This document shows positions 1 through 5,370 of a stretch of 5,370 nt of DNA, in pieces. Each line of letters opens with the position of its first letter. Position 1 is the stretch's first letter. Made by a program: the position numbers and the translations under genes. The notes beneath the pieces were generated by a model that did not search any database, had not been told where the DNA came from, and saw nothing but the letters and a program-made list of their open reading frames with translations. Source of the DNA: CAYRVX01 sp964642165 (GTDB taxonomy: Bacteria; Planctomycetota; Phycisphaerae; SM23-33). The stretch spans positions 1 through 5,370 of the forward strand of contig CAZXOC010000414.1 of assembly GCA_964642165.1 (NCBI GenBank), in the 5' to 3' direction.

Positions 1-1
1 C

Positions 2-88
2 GCGGAGTACCCGGAACTGGAGGAGGAGGACATCCAGCAGGCGCTCGAGTACGCCCCAGCCAACCTGGATGACAAGACCCCTGAGTAA
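2..88 (+). CDS. DUF433 family protein, C-terminal end only (partial)
   Basis: An open frame enters from the left edge and ends at TAA 86-88, giving 28 residues that begin AEYPELEEEDIQQALEYA and end NLDDKTPE. The pattern YPxLxxxDIxxALxYA is the C-terminal signature of DUF433, a small helix-turn-helix-like family of about 70-110 residues usually encoded beside a DUF5615 PIN-like protein and regarded as the antitoxin of a putative toxin-antitoxin pair. Only the last helix is visible, so the start, the DNA-binding part and any upstream partner lie outside the window. The next gene begins 12 bases downstream on the same strand and its ribosome-binding site overlaps this stop codon, so the two are probably on one transcript. 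No DUF5615-like partner follows. Family assignment is fairly firm from the motif; the toxin-antitoxin role is family knowledge, not shown here. Confidence 0.75.
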   Translation, partial: AEYPELEEEDIQQALEYAPANLDDKTPE

Positions 89-92
89 GGAG
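87..92 (+). promoter_or_regulatory. Shine-Dalgarno site AAGGAG overlapping the upstream stop codon
   Basis: AAGGAG at 87-92 shares bases with the TAA stop of the DUF433 gene (86-88). It lies 8 bases before GTG at 101, an ideal spacing, but only 2 bases before the in-frame TTG at 95. This decides the start of the TIM-barrel gene as GTG 101. The overlap with the stop codon suggests that ribosomes finishing the first gene could re-initiate on the second. Confidence 0.7.
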
Positions 93-100
93 AGTTGACC

Positions 101-1066
101 GTGGATCACGAGCTGACGCGACGCGAGTTCCTGGCGGGGGCGGCTGCGGCGGGGCTGGGCGTTTCCGCCGCCGGGGCGGCCGCCGAGTCCAAGGGCACCT
201 TCAAGACCACGCTGCACAAGGCCCTGATCATGGGGCGGATCAGCGAGAAGCAGTGTGCCGCCTTCCAGGAGGCGGGCTTCGCGGGCATCGAGTGCCGGGC
301 GTGGTCGGTCGCGCCCGCCGACGCGGCGGCTGCCCGCAAGGTCGCCGAGAAGCACGGCCTGAAGATCCACTCGGTCATGCGGGCGTGGACGAACGTCGAC
401 AAGCCCGACAGCTTCGACAAGGACGTCGCGTCGGTGGAGACGGCGCTGAAGGCCGCGCAGGCCTACGGCGCCGGCGCCATCCTCTGGGTCCCTTGCCGCA
501 TCGGCGGCACGATGCCCGAGGCGTGGGAGTACGACTACGAGTTCGACGCCGGGACCGCCCGCGTCACGCGGGTGGCCAAGGGCGACAACAGCCCCTACGC
601 CGGCTACATCAAGGCCCACAACGTCGCCACCGACGCCAGCCGGAAGGCCCTGGAGAAGCTCATCCCGGCCGCCGAGAAGGCGGGCGTTGTGATCGGACTG
701 GAGAACGTCTGGAACAACCTGTGGGTCAAGCCGGACCTCTTCGCCGCGCTCATCCGCTCCCTCGGCAGCAAGTGGGTGCAGGCCTACTTCGACATCGGCA
801 ACCACGTCAAGTACGCCCCGCCGGAGCAGTGGATCCGCGCGCTCGGCAAGACGATCGCCAAGGTCCACGTGAAGGACTTCAAGCTCAACCCCGACGGCCA
901 CGGCGGGCGGTTCGTCAACATCCGCGACGGGAGCGTCAACTGGCCGTCGGTCCGCAAGGAGCTCGACAAGGTCGGCTACGACGGCTGGATGACCATCGAG
1001 GGCAGCGGCCGGCTGAGCCTCCAGGAGCGCAGCCGCCGCCTCGACCTGATCCTCGCCGGCAAGTGA
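101..1066 (+). CDS. Tat-exported sugar phosphate isomerase/epimerase-like TIM-barrel protein
   Basis: A 321-residue protein of the xylose isomerase-like TIM-barrel family (COG1082, AP endonuclease 2 fold). These enzymes interconvert ketoses or aldoses, or act on cyclitols and related sugars, using a divalent metal. The N-terminus carries a twin-arginine signal, TRREFLAG with R7-R8, then an Ala/Gly-rich hydrophobic stretch ending near AGAAAES, so export across the inner membrane in folded form is predicted. The four metal ligands of the family can be placed: E201 in LENVWNN, D231 in YFDIGN, H256 in KVHVKDF and E300 in TIEGSG. The early strand GIECRAW is also typical. Length is normal for the family plus signal. 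GTG 101 is chosen over TTG 95 because of the spacing to AAGGAG. The gene follows the DUF433 gene by 12 bases and converges on the heparinase-like gene. Fold and export are well supported; the substrate cannot be told from the sequence. Confidence 0.88.
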   Translation: MDHELTRREFLAGAAAAGLGVSAAGAAAESKGTFKTTLHKALIMGRISEKQCAAFQEAGFAGIECRAWSVAPADAAAARKVAEKHGLKIHSVMRAWTNVDKPDSFDKDVASVETALKAAQAYGAGAILWVPCRIGGTMPEAWEYDYEFDAGTARVTRVAKGDNSPYAGYIKAHNVATDASRKALEKLIPAAEKAGVVIGLENVWNNLWVKPDLFAALIRSLGSKWVQAYFDIGNHVKYAPPEQWIRALGKTIAKVHVKDFKLNPDGHGGRFVNIRDGSVNWPSVRKELDKVGYDGWMTIEGSGRLSLQERSRRLDLILAGK

Positions 1067-1189
1067 GCCGCCGCCGGCAGGGGGGGGAGGAGGGAGCTTA
1101 CGGCCCGGCGCGCCTGGCGGTGGTTTCCTCGCACGGGTCGATCCCTGCGTAGGGCCGCTCAGTCATCGTGTCTCGTTCCTTCTGCACAC
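1067..1189. other. Convergent intergenic region with a G-tract; no clear terminator
   Basis: The stop codons of the plus-strand TIM-barrel gene (1064-1066) and the minus-strand heparinase-like gene (1190-1192) face each other across 123 bases. The region opens with GCC repeats and a run of eight G (1080-1087) followed by AGGAGGGAG. I see only short inverted matches, such as CGGCCC at 1101-1106 with GGGCCG at 1152-1157, separated by 45 bases and without a T-tract. In DNA this rich in G+C these are expected by chance. A possible short minus-strand ORF occupies most of the space and is listed separately. Confidence 0.5.
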
Positions 1190-1193
1190 TCAT
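1098..1193 (-). CDS. Possible 31-residue ORF overlapping the heparinase-like stop (uncertain)
   Basis: On the minus strand an ATG at 1193-1191 overlaps the TGA of the heparinase-like gene as ATGA, the usual signature of translational coupling. The frame runs 31 codons to TAA at 1100-1098. A second in-frame ATG at 1166, opening MTERPYAGIDP, has AGAAGGA ending 10 bases upstream and is the better-supported start, giving 22 residues. The product is hydrophilic, has no membrane segment and one Cys, and I do not recognise it. Three readings are possible: a genuine micro-protein, the remnant of a gene cut short by rearrangement, or chance. The start context is better than a random frame would usually have, but the length is too short to judge coding potential. 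Confidence 0.2.
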   Translation of the reverse strand: MSVQKERDTMTERPYAGIDPCEETTARRAGP

Positions 1194-3721
1194 TCCACAT
1201 CGAGGATTCTCTTGCCCCCGCGCGCCAGCGCGAGCCGCGTCCGGCCGCTTGGGCCCAGCACGACGTCGTACGTGTCTCGCTGATCGGGCCAGGCGATTGT
1301 GAGCTTCTCGCGCCGTTCGTCCCATACCGTCCGGGGCAGCGGATCGCCCTTGCGGAGCGGATAGAGCATCACCCGGTAGCGTCCGGCCACGGCGCGGAGC
1401 GGCAGCACGAGGCGCCGGTGTTTGCTCGTGCCTCTCTTCGTGGTCTTCTCAAACGTCTCGAGCCTGGCCTCCGTTCGCGTGAGCTTCGCCTCGGACGGGT
1501 TCGCGCCGGCGGCCAGCACGCGCACGAGGAGCCTTCGCCCGTCGTCGTCCCCGAGGATCAGGTCCACGACGTGCTCACGGGCGCCCCGGCCCGGGGTGGT
1601 CTCCATCAGCGTCACGTCGTCCGGCACCTGCATCAGCCACGTGAAGAGGTGCGCGGCGTCGTCCTTGAGCACGTCGTCGACGACCAGGACGTACGGGTGC
1701 TTGCCGCGGACCAGGCCGCACGTGCGGTAGGCGTAGCGGACGGGGTTGTGCGGCACCCAGTACCCGTGCCCGCCGGGGTCCCTCTTCGGGGCGGGCTTGC
1801 AGCCGGTCGCCCAGTTGGGCAGGAAGCTCCACGGGCGGTCCATCCACGGCAGCGGGCTTCGGCGCAGTCGCGAGTCGTTCGGGGTGGCGGCGACGGGGCG
1901 CGCGCCTTCCCGGTCGGCGGGCACGAGCACGCGGCTGTAGGCCCGGGCGGCGTCGGCGGCCGCGAAGGTCGCCTCCGGGCGGTCCACGAAGGCCACCGTT
2001 CGCCCGGCCGGGCACCGCCCGCCCTGCTTGCCCTGGCCCCTGCCGTCGATCAGGACCACCGAATGGAGCTCGGAGGTGTCCTCGACGGCCTCGGTGCGGT
2101 GGGCCCAGACGCGCCCGAGCGCGGAGAAGACGAACTCGTTTCGCGACGCGCGGGTGTGCCCGCCGGGGACGTGCCGCGGCTCGAAGTACAGGTGCAGCGC
2201 GTCGCGGGTCCAGGCGCTGCGGGTGACCATCAGCCCGCGGTAGTCGCTGAAGTAGGTCCGCGGCTCGTGCTTCGCCAAGTGCTCCAGCACGCGGTCCAGG
2301 GCCTTGTCGAAGTCGTACGTCGAGCCGGTCGCGCCGATCGGGTCGTCCGCCACGAACAGGTCCCACGGCGGCGCATAGGTGGTTCGCACGTTCGGCCAGT
2401 CGCCCAGCGCGTCCGGGGCAAACGCGTCGCGGACCGTGGCCCCGTACAGGATGTCCACGACGGGGTCGCCCGGGTGGGCGTGCTTGAACAGCCGGATGTC
2501 GTTCCGCAGCCCGCCGATGCCGGTCTCGAAGACGTGGCGCCCGCCCCAGGGGACCATGGTGTGGAGGAGGAACTTGCGGGCGTGCGCCCGGGCGTATTCC
2601 GTGCCGAGCAGCGGGTGTCCGCGTCTGGCCAGCGGCAGCAGCCAGATCGCCCCGTAGGCGCTCTTGTTGAGCCCCTCGAACGGCGCGCCGTCCGGCCCGC
2701 CGGCCACGTACACCCACTTCCGCAGCCCCTGGACGATGCGGAGGTACACGGCCGGGTCGTAGCCTTCCTCGCCCTCGATCGCCAGCACCATCGGCAGCAG
2801 GTTGGCGTGGATGATGTTCCAGTTGCTCGTGTTGCCCGGGAAGCCCGGCAGGTGGTCCAGCCCCAGGTACCGCTTGCCGCGGGTGACGCCCGCGATGCAC
2901 CGGCGGACGACGCGACGCTGCTCGTCGGTCATCCAGCCGTAGGCCCAGTCGTAGGTCAGGCCCAGGCTCTGGCTGTGGAGGCTCTGGTAGATGGACTGCC
3001 AGTTGTCCGTTGCGGTCCAGCGATCCATGTCCTTGGCGATCCGCCGGGCGATGCTGGCCAGGGCCGCCGCGACCCGCCGCCCGCCCCGCTCGTCCTCGTC
3101 GATCAGGCAGCGGAACGCCTCGTACGGCAGCAGGTGCATGAGGTACCGCCGGGCGTTGCGGGTGGGCGGGTCGTTCCAGGTCTTGGCGAGCTCCTCGGGG
3201 AGTTGGCCGTCGGCCAGGACGTTGATCCAGCCGCCGACCCACGGCCCGCGGTAGCCCATCCGGGGGTGGATGTGCATGCCCTTCGCGCGGAACCGCTCGA
3301 TGTCCTCGGGCTTGGGTTTGTAGGGCACGCTCTTCCAGGCGTTCGGGTCGGGATGCGTCTGGAGCAGCCGCCCGCGGATCCCCGCCATGCGAAGCCGCCC
3401 GACCTGGGTCCGCTTCAGCCGCCGGCGGATCTCCGGGAGGTCCGTGGGGTTGAAGAAGACCCTCGGATGGACGTACGCCTTCGGGGGCGGGCGGAACCGC
3501 TCGCGGGCGAAGCTGTCGGCCAGGCTGTCGGGGCGCGGCGTCGTCGTCCAGCGCTCCACCGGCGGGAAGCACGCGCGGATTTCCTCGGGGGTATAGCCGG
3601 TCCGCCCGGCCACCTGCCGGATCGTCTCGCCGTGGATGTTCGGGGCCCCTCGCGAGTCGGCGGCAGCAGGCGGCGCGCCCCCGAGAAGCACGGCGAGCCA
3701 GACGATCTCGCTTTGCAGCAT
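1190..3721 (-). CDS. Heparinase II/III-like family protein (polysaccharide lyase fold), predicted exported
   Basis: An 843-residue protein with the two-part architecture of heparinase II/III-like lyases, which cleave uronate-containing polysaccharides (heparan sulfate, alginate and relatives) by beta-elimination. Residues 1-21 form a probable signal peptide: hydrophobic IVWLAVLLGG, then a PAAA cleavage site before D22, though the n-region lacks a positive charge. HPRVFF (85-90) opens the alpha/alpha toroid. YDWAYGWMTDEQRR (from 257), SNWNIIHANLL (around 299-309) and PDGAPFEG (around 343-350) with Y356 match the toroid core. The beta-sandwich follows, with H522, HSVVLIDG (553-560) and RTCGLVRGKHPYVLVVDD (666-683). 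The usual HxHxDxxxF motif reads HTRASRNEF (522-530), so the second His and the Asp are replaced. ATG 3721 has an AAAGGG site 5 bases upstream and no alternative start nearby. It follows the sulfatase gene by 76 bases. The fold is firm; catalytic activity and substrate are uncertain. Confidence 0.85.
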   Translation of the reverse strand: MLQSEIVWLAVLLGGAPPAAADSRGAPNIHGETIRQVAGRTGYTPEEIRACFPPVERWTTTPRPDSLADSFARERFRPPPKAYVHPRVFFNPTDLPEIRRRLKRTQVGRLRMAGIRGRLLQTHPDPNAWKSVPYKPKPEDIERFRAKGMHIHPRMGYRGPWVGGWINVLADGQLPEELAKTWNDPPTRNARRYLMHLLPYEAFRCLIDEDERGGRRVAAALASIARRIAKDMDRWTATDNWQSIYQSLHSQSLGLTYDWAYGWMTDEQRRVVRRCIAGVTRGKRYLGLDHLPGFPGNTSNWNIIHANLLPMVLAIEGEEGYDPAVYLRIVQGLRKWVYVAGGPDGAPFEGLNKSAYGAIWLLPLARRGHPLLGTEYARAHARKFLLHTMVPWGGRHVFETGIGGLRNDIRLFKHAHPGDPVVDILYGATVRDAFAPDALGDWPNVRTTYAPPWDLFVADDPIGATGSTYDFDKALDRVLEHLAKHEPRTYFSDYRGLMVTRSAWTRDALHLYFEPRHVPGGHTRASRNEFVFSALGRVWAHRTEAVEDTSELHSVVLIDGRGQGKQGGRCPAGRTVAFVDRPEATFAAADAARAYSRVLVPADREGARPVAATPNDSRLRRSPLPWMDRPWSFLPNWATGCKPAPKRDPGGHGYWVPHNPVRYAYRTCGLVRGKHPYVLVVDDVLKDDAAHLFTWLMQVPDDVTLMETTPGRGAREHVVDLILGDDDGRRLLVRVLAAGANPSEAKLTRTEARLETFEKTTKRGTSKHRRLVLPLRAVAGRYRVMLYPLRKGDPLPRTVWDERREKLTIAWPDQRDTYDVVLGPSGRTRLALARGGKRILDVE

Positions 3722-3797
3722 GGTGGCCCTTTCCGTAGTGCCAGTGGCTTCCCCCGGGCCGCCAAGGCAAGCCCGGCGGGAGGGGACACGGCGCGGT
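3722..3797 (-). promoter_or_regulatory. Sulfatase-heparinase spacer with ribosome-binding site and weak hairpin
   Basis: The 76-base gap carries GGAAAGGG (minus strand, 3734-3727), ending 5 bases before the ATG of the heparinase-like gene. Upstream of it, CCGGGC at 3776-3771 can pair with GCCCGG at 3759-3754 around an 11-base loop. No T-tract follows, so it is not an evident terminator. It could slow ribosomes or polymerase or protect mRNA ends, or be chance in G+C-rich DNA. No -35/-10 pair is visible, so both genes are probably read from a promoter to the right of the window. Confidence 0.4.
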
Positions 3798-5261
3798 TCA
3801 GCTTCCCTCGAGCACCCGTGCCCCGTCGCCGGTCTGCCGCTGCCAGTCGGCGAGGCGGCGCCGGAGGTCAGCCGACACGTCGGCGCCGGCGGGGTCGTCG
3901 ACGAGGTTGGCCAGTTCGTACGGGTCGCGCTGGAGGTCGTACAGCTCGTCGAGGTCGCCCTGGTTGGCGACGTACTTGTGGCGGTCGGTCAGCAGGGCCC
4001 GCCCGACGTGCTCCCGGTGGTGGCCGTGCGTCTCGACCATGAGATCGCTTCGCCAGTCGGGCGCCTCGCCGCGGCAGACGGGCAGCAGGCTCCGCCCGTC
4101 GGGCGCGCGCCCGAAGGCCGTCCCGGCGGCGTCCAGGAGCGTCGGGGCGACGTCGACCAGGCTCACCAGCTCCCGGCGGGCCTGTGAGGCGGGGACCGCG
4201 CCCGGCAGGCGCAGCGCCATCGGCACGCGGATCATCTCCTCGGGCATGTAGGCGGCCTTGTCGAAGTGTCCGCCGTGGCACGCGAGGGCGTCGCCGTGGT
4301 CGGTCGTCCAGATCACCAGCGTGTTGTCGGCCAGGTGCAGCTCGTCCAGGGCATCGAGGATGCGCCCGCCCGCGGCGTCCACGAGCGTGACCTGCGCGTA
4401 GGCCCGCGCGAGGACTTCCCGCCACCGCGCCCACGGCAGGGGGTTGGGCTGGAGGAGCCGCTCGTTCTCGCTGATGTGCAGGTTGTTCTCGAAGCGGTAG
4501 ATCGCGGGCTTGCCGCCCAGCTCGTCGCGGAAGTTGCCGTACTCGGGGATCTCCTCCGGGCGGTAGAGGTCGGCGAACTCGCGCGTGGGGAAGTAGGGCT
4601 GGTGCGGCCCCCAGAAGTCCACGCGCAGGTGGAACGGCCGGTCGCCGCCGGAGGCCGCCAGCTCCCCGAGCCTCTCGCAGGCGAGGTTCGCCAGGAACAG
4701 CGCCTCGTGCGTGTCGGCGGGCGTCTGGAGGATGCCCGAGGCATGCTCGTTGCACCAGCGCCCGTCCTGCACGTAGGGCACGCCGACGGGCAGCTCCCGC
4801 CAGGCGCTGAAGGTCTGCTCGATGACGACCGTCGGGTCGGGCAGGTGCCGCCGGCGGAGGTAGTCCTTGTACTCCGGTTTCGTGTAGGGGTTGTTGTAGC
4901 TGGGGTAGCTGAAGCCTTCGCAGCGATGGTCGTGCGCCGTGCCGCCCCCGGCGTGCCACTTGCCGTAGTAGAAGCACCGGTACCCCGCCCCCGCGAGGTG
5001 CCCCAGGTACGTCTCGCGGTCGAACGGGTGGTTCGTGTCGTTGTGGATCTCGCCGTGGTTGTGGGGGAACAGGCCCGTCAGCAGCGTCCGGCGCGCCGGG
5101 CCGCACAGCGGACAGGCCGTGTACGCGCGGTCGAAACGGACGCCCCCGGCGGCGAGCCGGTCGAAGTGCGGGCGCTGCACCGCCGGGCCGGCGTCCCAGC
5201 CGTGGCGGTAGTGGACCTGGTGGTCGTTCAACAGCAGGACGATGTTGGGTTGTGCGGGCAT
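3798..5261 (-). CDS. Type I (formylglycine-dependent) sulfatase
   Basis: A 487-residue sulfatase of the alkaline phosphatase superfamily, which hydrolyses sulfate esters using a formylglycine made from an active-site Cys. The motif CGPARRTLLTG places the nucleophile at C53 and the conserved Arg at R57. It fits CxPxR, with Ala at the usual Ser position. Other family features are D13 in NIVLLLNDHQ (metal), K101 and H103 in YYGKWH, H220 in FWGPHQPY, D321-H322 in WTTDHGD (metal) and K335 in HFDK. The C-terminus, DELYDLQRDPYELANL, is the standard closing segment. The sulfatase domain begins at residue 5, so there is no signal peptide. The frame is open upstream to 5318 but contains no alternative start codon. 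No Shine-Dalgarno site lies close to ATG 5261; GAGGGA is 23 bases away. The gene sits between an unidentified upstream gene and the heparinase-like gene, which suggests a sulfated polysaccharide substrate. Activity would need a maturase encoded elsewhere. Confidence 0.93.
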   Translation of the reverse strand: MPAQPNIVLLLNDHQVHYRHGWDAGPAVQRPHFDRLAAGGVRFDRAYTACPLCGPARRTLLTGLFPHNHGEIHNDTNHPFDRETYLGHLAGAGYRCFYYGKWHAGGGTAHDHRCEGFSYPSYNNPYTKPEYKDYLRRRHLPDPTVVIEQTFSAWRELPVGVPYVQDGRWCNEHASGILQTPADTHEALFLANLACERLGELAASGGDRPFHLRVDFWGPHQPYFPTREFADLYRPEEIPEYGNFRDELGGKPAIYRFENNLHISENERLLQPNPLPWARWREVLARAYAQVTLVDAAGGRILDALDELHLADNTLVIWTTDHGDALACHGGHFDKAAYMPEEMIRVPMALRLPGAVPASQARRELVSLVDVAPTLLDAAGTAFGRAPDGRSLLPVCRGEAPDWRSDLMVETHGHHREHVGRALLTDRHKYVANQGDLDELYDLQRDPYELANLVDDPAGADVSADLRRRLADWQRQTGDGARVLEGS

Positions 5262-5312
5262 GGGCGGTACCGTGACGAGAGGAGTCCCTCGGTGTCGGCG
5301 GCTGGAACGTGC

Positions 5313-5328
5313 CTTCTACCGGTAGAAG
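5313..5328. repeat. 16-base perfect palindrome CTTCTACCGGTAGAAG
   Basis: CTTCTACCGGTAGAAG equals its own reverse complement over all 16 bases and does not extend further. It covers the last codons and TAG stop of the upstream partial gene and lies 51 bases before the sulfatase ATG. As RNA it could form a 6-base-pair stem with a CCGG loop; as DNA it could be a dimeric regulator site. There is no T-tract after it, so it does not look like an intrinsic terminator. Confidence 0.45.
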
Positions 5329-5370
5329 TCGATCCAGCTTACGGTGAGGGTGGTCGGCCCGGCGCCGAGG
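5316..5370 (-). CDS. C-terminal end of an unidentified protein (partial)
   Basis: Entering from the right edge on the minus strand, a frame of 17 residues reads LGAGPTTLTVSWIDFYR and stops at TAG (5318-5316), 54 bases before the sulfatase start. The alternation of small or polar and hydrophobic residues ending in an aromatic cluster looks like the last strand of a beta-sandwich domain. Endings of this kind occur in exported planctomycete-type carbohydrate-active or carbohydrate-binding proteins, but that is a recollection of style and not an identification. Only the end is visible, so family and function cannot be given. Its position and spacing suggest it is the preceding member of the same minus-strand operon. 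Confidence 0.5.
   Translation of the reverse strand, partial: LGAGPTTLTVSWIDFYR

Noticed and set aside
95..100. TTG at 95 as the start of the TIM-barrel gene
   Set aside because: It lies only 2 bases after AAGGAG, too close for initiation. GTG at 101 has an 8-base spacing and still leaves the complete Tat signal.
1101..1157. CGGCCC and GGGCCG inverted repeat between the convergent genes as a bidirectional terminator
   Set aside because: The arms are six bases and 45 bases apart, with no T-tract on either side.
1575..3770. Minus-strand open frame of 731 codons in another frame of the heparinase-like gene
   Set aside because: The product is Arg/Pro/Gly/Ala-rich with no domain and is a frame-shifted shadow of the real gene.
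3754..3776. Hairpin in the sulfatase-heparinase gap as an intrinsic terminator
   Set aside because: The stem is only six base pairs with an 11-base loop and there is no T-tract after it on the minus strand. Short G+C inverted repeats are common by chance here.
1418..4042. Plus-strand open frame of 874 codons lying opposite the heparinase-like gene
   Set aside because: It covers nearly all of the heparinase-like gene and runs into the sulfatase on the opposite strand. Its translation is Val/Arg/Ala/Gly/Pro-rich low-complexity sequence with no recognisable motif, as expected for an antisense frame in high-G+C DNA. The minus-strand genes have clear family motifs.
3868..5106. Minus-strand open frame of 412 codons inside the sulfatase gene
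   Set aside because: It is Arg/Pro-rich with no motifs, while the main frame carries all sulfatase signatures from end to end.
1..5370. Transfer RNA, ribosomal RNA, CRISPR array, insertion sequence ends or a mobile element
   Set aside because: I saw no regularly spaced repeats, transposase motifs, terminal inverted repeats or tRNA-like segments, and almost all bases are taken up by intact protein genes.

Overview
The window is G+C-rich bacterial DNA (roughly two thirds G+C by eye) that reads as a planctomycete-like or other PVC-group genome, probably from an uncultured environmental bacterium. The reasons are a Tat-exported sugar isomerase-like TIM barrel, a heparinase II/III-like protein next to a formylglycine-type sulfatase, mixed use of Shine-Dalgarno sites, and long spurious antisense frames typical of high-G+C coding DNA. 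The phylum is an inference from protein style, not from a marker gene.

Plus strand, left end (1-1066): the last 28 codons of a DUF433-type protein are followed after 12 bases by an intact 321-residue, Tat-targeted xylose isomerase-like TIM-barrel protein. The ribosome-binding site of the second gene overlaps the stop codon of the first, so the two are probably co-transcribed and may be translationally coupled.

Minus strand (5370 down to about 1098): three genes run in the same direction with short gaps. They are the extreme C-terminus of an unidentified protein ending in WIDFYR, a 487-residue type I sulfatase (54-base gap), and an 843-residue heparinase II/III-like protein (76-base gap). A possible 31-codon ORF overlaps the heparinase stop by ATGA. 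The plus and minus blocks converge across 1067-1189, where I see no convincing terminator.

The minus-strand block looks like a small module for a sulfated polysaccharide: the sulfatase would remove sulfate esters and the heparinase-like protein would cleave or bind the uronate-containing chain. The TIM-barrel enzyme could act on released sugars, but it is on the other strand and may be unrelated. The most interesting observation is that the heparinase-like protein keeps its fold signatures but appears to have lost the His and Asp of the usual HxHxD motif, which suggests altered or lost lyase activity. The sulfatase also lacks a signal peptide while its neighbour appears to have one. I found no RNA genes, CRISPR arrays, insertion sequences or clearly new defence-type system.
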